64,000 nucleotides of DNA, from the NCBI GenBank assembly GCA_036971475.1, contig JBAIZL010000002.1, forward strand, positions 131,360,740 to 131,424,739, written 5' to 3'. The notes under the pieces are model-generated. The model was not told where the DNA came from. It ran no database searches and saw nothing but the letters and a program-made list of their open reading frames with translations. Source of the stretch: Prosapia bicincta. Taxonomy: Eukaryota; Arthropoda; Insecta; Hemiptera; Cercopidae. Below are positions 53,386 to 63,625 of this stretch, piece by piece (position 1 is the stretch's first letter; each line of letters opens with the position of its first letter). The translations under genes were made by a program, and so were the position numbers.

Positions 53386-55358
53386 GTTTTCTATAACTAT
53401 ATCGATGAAAAATCACTAAGTAAACAAATTGACAAATATTTAAGTCTGATTCGTCTGATGGATTAGGAGATAAACGCTTTAAAAATGATAAAACACATCC
53501 AGGCTACATCATAAAGCAGCAATATAAAAGACAGTTTTAAAACAATCATATATTTTAATTATTCATCACAACTAACTTCTATACCAAATGAAAACAAAAA
53601 GTCTATACTTATATTTGTAGAAATGAAAATACATAACTTATTATTACCGTTATATTGAGTTATTTCTATTGTACATACCCAAATTAAAATAATTTAATAT
53701 ATTTATTATCTGGTCAAAACTCTTGAACTTTGTAGTCCATTATCTTCGATGAAACTTAGTTGAACAAAACTATATAATAATAATAATCTTTTTTCTTAAC
53801 AATGTGCAATAAATAATGTAACATAACCTACGCGTTTAAAAACAATTGTTTTACAACATAACTTAAGGCACAAAATCAACTGAAATATGAAATGATGGTT
53901 TATCATTTATTTTACTTTGATGTGATTCATAGCGTAACCTGACGGAAGTTATACTGACGCGAAATTGTTATATCCTTCCAATAAATATATGTAAGCGTCG
54001 CTATAAGAGGTTTCACTTGGAAAAGCTATTTCTTACAATATCAAAACAATATTTATTTTTTCTGTAAATTAAAACAAAATAACAGTCAAGATGTCTGCAA
54101 CTATAGTTGTATAAACATATTACTTCTGGGTAGGAGGTAGGGTAGAATTAGGAGTAATGGTGACATCACGTCTGCAGGATTGCGTACGTAAATATAGACA
54201 GACTCTCTATTGGAGGCTTCAGGATAGTTGAAATATTTCACATGTTCTGAAACCATTTGGTTACCGACAGAGCCAATGACAGTAACATTTATACAGTATC
54301 AATGTTTGGTGAGCTTGGCCCCTTCATTATATGGAAACGCACTTATAGCAACAAACCTGTTATGTGGTAAAGAGAAAGGCTAGGCTTTTGAGCATATCGT
54401 CCTCGAATTATGATAAATACTATTGTCGTCAAATTTAATACTTCATTTCTGCCCTTTTTCCAACTATTTTGATATCTGGGGTATGTGTCATTCCCGATAT
54501 GTAGAACTGTTATACGCTCTTAACGTAATAAGAACAGTCGGAATATATTTGGAAACAACGAGATGCAGGGTACCTTTCAAACCGTCATTATTCTTCAACT
54601 TTTTATCATATCAAGATATGTTTATACTGAATTAAAGAGGAATATCTATATTTTCATTTTTTGTCATCAATGTTAATGAATATATAAAGGGTTTCGAGTA
54701 ATTGGCTCTATAAATCTAGTAATTTTATAATTTAGAACTGTTTAAAGCATACGTGTGTTTAATAGTTCGACGGAAATCCGCTTTTAGCAGCACCTGTCAG
54801 TACATTGTAACGATAATTTTACTTTCACAAAAATGCAAATAACTCAAGAACAAGGCAAAATTTTGAAAAACTATTGGCACCACGTCAATCTACGTTAAAT
54901 GCTGCTTCAATCCATTTTTATAACTCAAAATCCGATTTTTCATTGAAATTTAGGAAAATTTGAAGGGTCACCCCTTCTTATCTCGCAAAAGTCGAAAATT
55001 ACTCATTTTCTCGGGCCAATTACTCAAAGGCCGTTAATGGTATTCTTAAACTGAAAACTCTAAATAAAAATATAGACTTTCGTCTTTCGTTCCGTGTAAG
55101 AAACATCTTGCTTGGCTGAATATTAACGGAGATATGAGTGTTTTAAAAAAGGCTTGCATCGTGCAAACCTGGAGGTGTAAAATCAGGCTGTATTTTTATC
55201 ACTTGAAACGCGTATAACTCCTAAACCGTTTAAGATATCAAACTCAAATTTTTACAAGTTGTTTCGATAATGATTTCCAATCTTTAGATGTGTATAAAAT
55301 TAATTTTTTTGAAATATATATAATTTGAAAAAAAAAGCATTTATTACTTTGTTTTACT
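53386..55358. repeat. 1.97-kb repeat, block 2 copy 2
   Basis: Complete 1973-bp copy, subtype I at both ends and close to block 1 copy 2 (shares TGTAAGCGTC). Private variants include TACCCAAATT near 53677 (shared with the next copy), CGATATGTAGAAC near 54496 and TGGAGGTG near 55171. No gene. Confidence 0.93.
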
Positions 55359-57328
55359 GTTTTCTATAACTATATCGATGAAAAATCACTAAGTAAACAA
55401 ATTGACAAATATTTAAGTCTGATTCGTCTGATGGATTAGGAGATAAACGCTTTAAAAATGATAAAACACATCCAGGCTACATCATAAAGCAGCAATATAA
55501 AAGACAGTTTTAAAACAATCATATATTTTAATTATTCATCACAACTAACTTCTATACCAAATGAAAACAAAAAGTCTATACTTATATTTGTAGAAATGAA
55601 AATACATAACTTATTATTACCGTTATATTGAGTTATTTCTATTGTACATACCCAAATTAAAATAATTTAATATATTTATTATCTGGTCAAAACTCTTGAA
55701 CTTTGTAGTCCATTATCTTCGATGAAACTTAGTTGAACAAAACTATATAATAATAATAATCTTTTTTCTTAACAATGTGCAATAAATAATGTAACATAAC
55801 CTACGCGTTTAAAAACAATTGTTTTACAACATAACTTAAAGCACAAAATGAACTGAAATATGAAATGATGGTTTATCATTTATTTTACTTTGATGTGATT
55901 CATAGCGTAACCTGACGGAAGTTATACTGACGCGAAATTGTTATATCCTTCCAATAAATATATGTAAGCGTCGCTAAAAGAGGTTTCACTTGGAAAAGCT
56001 ATTTCTTACAATATCAAAACAGTATTTATTTTTTCTGTAAATTAAAACAAAATAACAGTCAAAATGTCTCCAACTATAGTTGTATAAACATATTGCTTCT
56101 GGGTAGGAGGTAGGGTAGAATTAGGAGGGATGGTGACATCACGTCTGCAGGATTGCGTACGTAAATATAGACAGACTCTCTATTGGAGGCTTCAGGATAT
56201 TTGAAATAGTTCACATGTTCTGAAACCATTTGGTTACCGACAGAGCCAACGAAAGTAACATTTATACAGTATCAATGTTTTGTGAACTTGGCCCCTTCAT
56301 TTTATGAAAACGCACTTATAGCAACACCTGGTATGTGGTAAACATGAAGGCTAGGCGTTTGAGCATATCGTACTCGAATTATGATAAATACTATTGTCGT
56401 CAAATTTAATACTTCATTTCTGCCCTTTTTCCAACTATTTTGATATCTGGGGTATGTGTCATTCCCGATATCTAGAACTGTTATACGCTCTTAATGTAAT
56501 AAGATCAGTCGGAATATATTTGTAAACAACGAGATGCAGGGTACTTTTGAAACCGTCATTATTCTTCAACTTTTTATCATATCAAGATATGTTTATACTG
56601 AATTAAAGAGGAATATCTATATTTTCATTTTTTGTCATCAATGTTAATGAATATATAAAGGGTTTCGAGTTATTGGCTCTATAAATCTAGTAATTTTATA
56701 ATTTAGAACTGTTAAAAGCATTCGTGTGTTTAATAGTTCGACGGAAATCCGCTTTTAGCAGCACCTGTCAGTACATTGTAACGATAATTTTACTTTCACA
56801 AAAATGCAAATAACTCAAGAACAAGGCAAAATTTTGAAAAACTATTGGTACCACGTCAATCTACGTTAAATGCTGCTTCAATCCATTTTTATAACTCAAA
56901 ATCCGATTTTTCATTGAAATTTAGGAAAATTTGAAGGGTCACCCCTTCTTATCTCGCAAAAGTCGAAAATTACTCATTTTCTCGGGCCAATTACTCAAAG
57001 GCCGTTAATGGTATTCTTAAACTGAAAACTCTAAATCAAAATATAGACTTTCGTCTTTCGTTCCGTGTAAGAAACATCTTGCTTGGCTGAATATTAACAG
57101 AGATATGAGTGTTTTAAAAAAGGCTTGCATCGTGCAAACCTGGAAATGTAAAATCAGGCTGTATTTTTATCACTTGAAATGCGTATAACTCGTAAACCGT
57201 TTAAGATATCAAACTCAAATTTTTACAAGTTGTTTCGATACTGATTTCCAATCTTTAGATGTGTATAAAATTATTTTTTTTGAAATATAAATATTTTGAA
57301 AAAAAAGCATTTATTACTTTGTTTTACT
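55359..57328. repeat. 1.97-kb repeat, block 2 copy 3 (chimeric and most diverged)
   Basis: Complete 1970-bp copy with a subtype I 5' end (ACATCATAAAGC; TACCCAAATT as in copy 2) and a subtype II 3' end (ATATAAATATTTTG near 57284), so it bridges the two subtypes. It also has more private substitutions than its neighbours, for example AGGAGGGATGG near 56124, GTACTCGAATT near 56370, TTGTAAACAAC near 56520 and ACTTTTGAAACC near 56543. Confidence 0.92.
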
Positions 57329-59296
57329 GTTTTCTATAACTATATCGATGAAAAATCACTAAATAAAAAAATTGACATATATTTAAGTCTGATTCGTCTG
57401 ATGGATTAGGAGATAAACGCTTTAAAAATGATAAAACACATCCAGGCTACGTGTTAAAGCAGCAATATAAAAGACAGTTTTAAAACAATCATATATTTTA
57501 ATTATTCATCACAACTAACTTCTATACCAAATGAAAACAAAAAGTCTATACTTATATTTGTAGAAATGAAAATACATAACTTATTATTACCGTTATATTG
57601 AGTTATTTCTATTGTACATACCGAAATTAAAATAATTTAATATATTTATTATCTGGTCAAAACTCTTGAACTTTGTAGTCCATTATCTTCGATGAAACTT
57701 AGTTGAACAAAACTATATAATAATAATAATCTTTTTTCTTAACAATGTGCAATAAATAATGTAACATAACCTACGCGTTTAAAAACAATTGTTTTACAAC
57801 ATAACTTAAGGCACAAAATCAACTGAAATATGAAATGATGGTTTATCATTTATTTTACTTTGATGTGATTCATAGCGTAACCTGACGGAAGTTATACTGA
57901 CGCGAAATTGTTATATCCTTCCAATAAATATATGTAGGCGTCGCTATAAGAGGTTTCACTTGGAAAAGCTATTTCTTACAATATCAAAACAGTATTTATT
58001 TTTTCTGTAAATTAAAACAAAATAACAGTCAAGATGTCTGCAACTATATTTGTATAAACATATTGCTTCTGGGTAGGAGGTAGGGTAGAATTAGGAGTAA
58101 TGGTGACATCCGTCTGCAGGATTGCGTACGTAAATATAGACAGACTCTCTATTGGAGGCTTCAGGATAGTTGAAATATTTCACATGTTCTGAAACCATTT
58201 GGTTACCGACAGAGTAAATGAAAGTAACATTTATACAGTATCAATGTTTTGTGAGCTTGGCCCCTTCATTATATGGAAACGCACTTATAGCAACAACTGT
58301 TATGTGGTAAACATGAAGGCTAGGCGTTTGAGCATATCGTCCTCGAATTATGATAAATACTATTGTCGTCAAATTTAATACTTCATTTCTGCCCTTTTTC
58401 CAACTATTTTCATATCTGGGGTATGTGTCATTCCCGATATCTAGAACTGTTATACGCTCTTAAGGTAATAAAAACAGTCGGAATATATTTGGAAACAACG
58501 AATTGCAGGGTACCTTTCAAACCGTCATTATTCTTCAAATTTTTATCACATCAAGATATGTTTATACTGAATTAAAGAGGAATATCTATATTTTCATTTT
58601 TTGTCATCAATGTTAATGAATATATAAAGGGTTTCGAGTAATTGGCTCTATAAATCTAGTAATTTTATAATTTAGAACTGTTTAAAGCATAAGTGTGTTT
58701 AATAGTTCGACGGAAATCCGCTTTTAGCAGCACCTGTCAGTACATTGTAACGATAATTTTACTTTCACAAAAATGCAAATAACTTAGAACAAGGCAAAAT
58801 TTTGAAAAACTATTGGCACCACGTCAATCTACGTTAAATGCTGCTTCAATCCATTTTTATAACTCAAAATCCGATTTTTCATTGAAATTTAGGAAAATTT
58901 GAAGGGTCACCCCTTCTTATCTCGCAAAAGTCGAAAATTACTCATTTTCTCGGGCCAATTACTCAAAGGCCGTTAATGGTATTCTTAAACTGAAAACTTT
59001 AAATCAAAATATAGACTTTCGTCTTTCGTTCCGTGTAAGAAACATCTTGCTTGGCTGAATATTAACAGAGATATGAGTGTTTTAAAAAAGGCTTGCATCG
59101 TGCAAACCTGGAAATGTAAAATCAGGCTGTATTTTTATCACTTAAAACGCGTATAACTCCTAAACCGTTTAAGATATCAAACTCAAATTTTTACAAGTTG
59201 TTTCGATAATGATTTCCAATCTTTAGATGTGTATAAAATTATTTTTTTTGAAATATAAATATTTTGAAAAAAAAGCATTTATTACTTTGTTTTACT
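57329..59296. repeat. 1.97-kb repeat, block 2 copy 4 (subtype II)
   Basis: Complete 1968-bp copy, subtype II at both ends. It has GACATCCGTCTG and GAGTAAATGAAAG like block 1 copy 3. Private changes include CAACAACTGTTATG near 58290, TTAAGGTAATAAAAAC near 58461 and a 2-base shortening in AACTTAGAACAAGG near 58782. No gene. Confidence 0.93.
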
Positions 59297-60057
59297 GTTT
59301 TCTATAACTATATCGATGAAAAATCACTAAATAAACAAATTGACAAATATATAAGTCTGATTCGTCTGATGGATTAGGAGATAAACGCTTTAAAAATGAT
59401 AAAACACATCCAGGCTACGTGTTAAAGCAGCAATATAAAAGACAGTTTTAAAACAATCATATATTTTAATTATTCATCACAACTAACTTCTATACCAAAT
59501 GAAAACAAAAAGTCTATACTTATATTTGTAGAAATGAAAATACATAACTTATTATTACCGTTATATTGAGTTATTTATATTGTACATACCGAAATTAAAA
59601 TAATTTAATATATTTATTATCTGGTCAAAACTCTTGAACTTTGTAGTCCATTATCTTCGATGAAACGTAGTTGAACAAAACTATATAATAATAATAATCT
59701 TTTTTCTTAACAATGTGCAATAAATAATGTAACATAACCTACGCGTTTAAAAACAATTGTTTTACAACATAACTTAAGGCACAAAATCAACTGAAATATG
59801 AAATGATGGTTTATCATTTGTTTTACTTTGATGTGATTCATAGCGTAAACTGACGGAAGTTATACTGACGCGAAATTGTTATATCCTTCCAATAAATATA
59901 TGTAGGCGTCGCTATAAGAGGTTTCACTTGGAAAAGCTATTTCTTACAATATCAAAACAGTATTTATTTTTTCTGTAAATTAAAACAAAATAACAGTCAA
60001 GATGTCTGCAACTATATTTGTATAAACATATTGCTTCTGGGTAGGAGGTAGGGTAGA

Positions 60058-60065
60058 ATTAGGAG
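60058..60065. other. Left target-site duplication ATTAGGAG
   Basis: Eight-base direct repeat directly outside the left terminus, matching 62419-62426. Eight-base duplications are the hallmark of hAT transposition. The undisturbed target is seen in the next repeat copy at 63887-63894 (ATTAGGAGGAATGG). Confidence 0.97.
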
Positions 60066-60082
60066 TAGGGATGGGCCGATTC
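60066..60082 (+). repeat. hAT left terminal inverted repeat
   Basis: TAGGGATGGGCCGATTC, a perfect reverse complement of 62402-62418. Confidence 0.97.
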
Positions 60083-60165
60083 CTAAAATTTTCGATTCCG
60101 ATTCCGATTCCGATTCTAAAATTTTTCGTTCGATTCTCGATTCTTTAGTCGATTCTCGATTCTTT
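60077..60165 (+). repeat. hAT left subterminal CGATTC cluster
   Basis: Nine CGATTC hexamers start at 60077, 60093, 60099, 60105, 60111, 60131, 60138, 60150 and 60157, four of them in a 6-bp-spaced run. Clustered short subterminal repeats are transposase-binding sites in studied hAT elements; that role here is inferred from family knowledge. Confidence 0.8.
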
Positions 60166-60531
60166 CAAGTTATATTATCCTACATTCTAGTTCTCTAATA
60201 ACTAATTTAGTTAACATCTTGGTCATATGGCAAAACCTTTTAAAAGTTCTGTTTTAATGTAATAGGCTACACAAAACCTTCAACCTTGATTTATCAATAG
60301 AAATTTTTTTAAACATAAAAACATATCAGATTAAAGTAATGACTTATTTTAAAGTTAAAAATGTGAACTTGACTTATTTTATGATGTTTGAAAAAATTCC
60401 TAAGCCTATTTACATTGTCTCCCAAATAAAACAAAAATTAAAAATAAACGAACAACATAAAAAGTAAAAAATTAATACAAATAGGATAGTTTTTAATATT
60501 TAAAAGTCTGGCAGGTAATGTACATTTCTGT
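60166..60531. other. hAT internal non-coding region, left
   Basis: AT-rich sequence downstream of the transposase remnant (minus-strand sense), presumably its 3' untranslated part. No ORF, hairpin or repeat of note seen. Confidence 0.6.
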
Positions 60532-60885
60532 TCAAAAACACAAGCATTTGAACACGTTGTGGGTCAAGCTAGTTTCATCGCTAGTCACATATAGCTTCTG
60601 AAAATGAGAAAGGTTTTTCAGAAAACACTGTCGCGAGTGGGCAGACAGGTATTTTATTGACATTGCATTTAAATGAGGGCATTTGGCACTTTGTACTGCC
60701 AAATACTTCCCAACATCACAATCTGGACTTGCTAATGGTTCCCCCAGATAATTGTTTACTTCTTCTTCTACTGTCAATTCCCCTGGGGTACCTTCTTCCT
60801 CAACATTCTGGATTAGTGGGGCATACCTTCTCCACATCTGGTGGGACCTTTTTTTCTGCAGGTGTCTGGAACAAGTGCAACTGAT
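60532..60885 (-). pseudogene. hAT transposase C-terminal (hATC dimerisation) remnant
   Basis: The minus-strand frame is open from after a TGA at 60886-60888 to a TGA at 60532-60534, with the first ATG at 60837 (101 codons). The segment EVNNYLGEPLASPDCDVGKY followed by AKCPHLNAMSIKYLSAHSRQ fits the hATC pattern of an acidic/YL stretch, then P-x-L-x-x-(M/L)-x-x-x-YL, as found at the C-terminus of hAT transposases and ZBED proteins. The usual S-x-R-x-FS block after it is degraded, and the end, (L/T)-x-N-V-F-K-C-L-C-F, sits where the family has N-V-E-x-L-x-F-L. The natural stop position suggests the true C-terminus is preserved. A full transposase would be several hundred residues longer upstream. 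Confidence 0.75.
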
Positions 60886-60909
60886 TCAGGCCTATTTTGT
60901 ATTTATTAC

Positions 60910-61083
60910 TCAACCCCAGTTGATTGTTAACCGACTATCACTTGTAGGTCCTGTGTCTGAGGATAAAGTTTCTTCAAGTATAGATCTTTTTTGTTGATAA
61001 ATTTGGGCAAAATGAATGTTGTTTAAGTGATTTTTCATATTTGATATATTATGTGGTTTTCCACCGTCAGTTTCTGTTAACCG
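60910..61083 (-). pseudogene. hAT transposase N-terminal (half BED zinc finger) remnant
   Basis: The minus-strand frame between stops encodes 57 residues containing GGKPHNISNMKNHLNNIHFA. This matches the second half of a BED zinc finger: a G-x-(T/K)-x-N-(L/M)-x-x-HL core with H-x4-H as the zinc-binding histidines. The first half (the aromatic and C-x2-C part) is not found in frame because a TGA lies immediately upstream at 61084-61086. An AG at the ACAG just before GAAACTGACGG could be a splice acceptor, in which case the first half was on another exon. The frame stops at 60910 and the hATC piece continues in another frame, so the catalytic core was deleted. Confidence 0.65.
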
Positions 61084-61089
61084 TCATCG

Positions 61090-62050
61090 AATTGACGCGA
61101 CGGCCAGTACCCTGAACCGAATACCGTCGGGCCTCTTAACGCTTTATGTTTATTAGTACTACTCAGCTGGTGTTGCTACTTTTGGAAAAATTAAGGCACA
61201 GTATTTAACAACAAGCTTCAGAGAAAGAATATATTACACTTTAGTTCTATATTCAAAATATTTATAAACTCACAAATCAATCACATGTGGCACGTTTACG
61301 TGTCTTAGTGATAGGCGCCAAAACACTTTTATCACCAGTCAGTTTATTATTTGGGTAGCCGGGACATGAAATTATGGTTTTGTTGTTTCTTGCTAACACA
61401 AAACACAAAAAATATCAAAACAGTGTTGCACTGATAATAAAATTTAATTAAATAAAAAACAATGTCGGGTAAATTGGTCCGACGGAGTTTATTTACGTTT
61501 CATTTACGGTAGGAAAAAACTATGTTGGGCCAGTTGGTCCGACACATATTTTTATAAATATTATGATGAGAAACATATATTCATACTTAGATATGATAGG
61601 GGAACAAAGTATAAGAACACATGATTTAAAAATGAGCTTAAAATATTTTGGCAATTCTCTATGAAAACGCGATATTGTGGCCGGCATCTAAAGTATTAAG
61701 GTACAGTGACGCGTTCGCTTTGTTTGTTAAACTACACGAACTATTTCACCTGTAAGTTTATATTACTGTACCTTATTTTGTTACATTTTTAGCTACTGTG
61801 CGGATCTGTTTATCATGTAATAAATAGTTCCATTTGCTATTACAATCGTGTTTATTTTCTTTTCGTTCCGAAATACTGTGAGAGTGATATCTGTCTATAA
61901 TATAATTTATTGAGGTTACGTTTCGGAGGAGTAATACAGTGTTTCTGTTATCCGTCTATTCGCTCAACCATCATGGCCACGGTTAATCGAGTTTTTACTG
62001 TACTTTTTTGTGTTTTGTTCTGACATCTATAAATCAGTGGCAGTAAGACC
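61090..62050. other. hAT internal non-coding region, right
   Basis: No usable ORF. It contains a diverged direct duplication about 60 bp apart, ATGTCGGGTAAATTGGTCCG at 61462 and ATGTTGGGCCAGTTGGTCCG at 61522. It may be the 5' untranslated or promoter part of the ancestral transposase gene, but nothing in the sequence proves this. Confidence 0.5.
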
Positions 62051-62057
62051 CGTGGGG

Positions 62058-62091
62058 GAGAGAGAGAGAGAGAGAGTATCGAACCCGCTCT

Positions 62092-62122
<31 letters not shown>
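62058..62122 (+). repeat. (GA)n microsatellites inside the hAT element
   Basis: Two GA dinucleotide runs at 62058-62076 and 62095-62122, separated by an 18-bp spacer (TATCGAACCCGCTCTAGT). Confidence 0.95.
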
Positions 62123-62310
62123 CGAGCAGTGTCAAACGACCAAAAATGGTTACGATCTTGATTGCTGTTGCTTTATAAATAATAAAATTTTCGTTATATT
62201 TTCGTGGTTAATTCATTCAAATCAACCAATACATAAATAAGATATAGTTGGTAATTAATTATTTTCCAATAAATTACTCCACACACATATCTTAATAGTT
62301 AACAAAATAT

Positions 62311-62407
62311 GAATCGGAATCGATACTTTTATGATGAAGAATCGAGTATCGACGATTCCTCGATACCACCTAGAATCGACGATTCCTGGAATCGAGAATC
62401 GGAATCG
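62311..62407 (-). repeat. hAT right subterminal GAATCG cluster
   Basis: GAATCG starts at 62311, 62317, 62339, 62373, 62389, 62396 and 62402, with CGATTC in the opposite orientation at 62353 and 62380. It mirrors the left cluster but with different spacing and mixed orientation. Confidence 0.78.
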
Positions 62408-62418
62408 GCCCATCCCTA
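62402..62418 (-). repeat. hAT right terminal inverted repeat
   Basis: GAATCGGCCCATCCCTA, a perfect inverted match of the left terminus over 17 bp. Confidence 0.97.
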
Positions 62419-62426
62419 ATTAGGAG
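62419..62426. other. Right target-site duplication ATTAGGAG
   Basis: Exact copy of 60058-60065; the sequence then continues as GAATGGTGACATCC, the normal continuation of the 1.97-kb unit. Confidence 0.97.
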
Positions 62427-63625
62427 GAATGGTGACATCCGTCTGCAGGATTGCGTACGTAAATATAGACAGACTCTCTATTGGAGGCTTCAGGATAGTT
62501 GAAATATTTCACATGTTCTGAAACCATTTGGTTACCGACAGAGCCAATGAAAGTAACATTTATACAGTATCAATGTTTTGTGAGCTTGGCCCCTTCATTA
62601 TATGGAAACGCACTTATAGCAACACCTGTTATGTGGTAAACAAGAAGCCTAGGCGTTTGAGCATATCGTCCTCGAATTATGATAAATACTATTGTCGTCA
62701 AATTTAATACTTCATTTCTGCCCTTTTTCCAACTATTTTGATATCTGGGGTATGTGTCATTCCCGATATCTAGAACTGTTATACGCTCTTAACGTAATAA
62801 GAACAGTCGGAATATATTTGGAAACAACGAGATGCAGGGTACCTTTCAAACCGTCATGATTCTTCAACCTTTTATCATATCAAGATATGTTTATACTGAA
62901 TTAAAGAGGAATATCTATATTTTCATTTTTTGTCATCAATGTTAATGAATATATAAAGGGTTTCGAGTAATTGGCTCTATAAATCTAGTAATTTTATAAT
63001 TTAGAACTGTTTAAAGCATACGTGTGTTTAATAGTTCGACGGAAATCCGCTTTTAGCAGCACCTGTCAGTACATTGTAACGATAATTTTACTTTCACAAA
63101 AATGCAAATAACTCAAGAACAAGGCAAAATTTTGAAAAACTATTGGCACCACGTCAATCTACGTTAAATACTGCTTCAATCCATTTTTATAACTCAAAAT
63201 CCGATTTTTCATTGAAATTTAGGAAAATTTGAAGGGTCACCCCTTCTTATCTCGCAAAAGTCGAAAATTACTCATTTTCTCGGGCCAATTACTCAAAGGC
63301 CGTTAATGGTATTCTTAAACTGAAAACTCTAAATCAAAATATAGACTTTCGTCTTTCGTTTCGTGTAAGAAACATCTTGCTTGGCTGAATATTAACAGAG
63401 ATATGAGTGTTTTAAAAAAGGCTTGCATCGTGCAAACCTGGAAATGTAAAATCAGGCTGTATTTTTATCACTTGAAACGCGTATAACTCCTAAACCGTTT
63501 AACATATCAAACTCAAATTTTTACAAGTTGTTTCGATAATGATTACCAATCTTTAGATGTGTATAAAATTATTTTTTTTGAAATATAAATATTTTAAGAA
63601 AAAGCATTTATTACTTTGTTTTACT

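Larger units (their letters stand above)
60066..62418 (-). mobile_element. Defective hAT-superfamily DNA transposon (2353 bp)
   Basis: Bounded by perfect 17-bp terminal inverted repeats, TAGGGATGGGCCGATTC at 60066-60082 and its complement at 62402-62418, and by an 8-bp target duplication, together diagnostic of hAT elements. Subterminal regions are packed with CGATTC/GAATCG hexamers. On the minus strand it retains a half BED zinc finger (60910-61083) and a C-terminal hAT dimerisation fragment (60532-60885) in different frames. The central RNase-H-like catalytic domain is absent, since less than 0.1 kb separates the two pieces, so it cannot encode an active transposase. It is therefore a non-autonomous internal-deletion derivative or decayed copy. 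Intact terminal repeats and target duplication point to a fairly recent insertion. Confidence 0.95.
59297..63625. repeat. 1.97-kb repeat, block 2 copy 5, interrupted by a hAT element
   Basis: Subtype II copy split by an insertion at about unit position 770. The left part is 59297-60065 and the right part resumes at 62427 after the duplicated 8 bp. Removing 60066-62426 restores a 1968-bp unit, the same length as copy 4. Apart from the insertion it is an ordinary copy with a few private variants. Confidence 0.95.

Noticed and set aside
29016..58575. A 70-codon plus-strand frame recurring in the 1.97-kb unit (29016, 30988, 32958, 52450, 54423, 58363)
   Set aside because: It starts at TTG, resembles no known protein, is broken by a TAG in the copy at 33894, and shows the same level of change as surrounding non-coding sequence.
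60657..60997. Plus-strand open frames of 75 and 81 codons inside the hAT element
   Set aside because: They are shadows of the minus-strand transposase remnant and have no recognisable domain.
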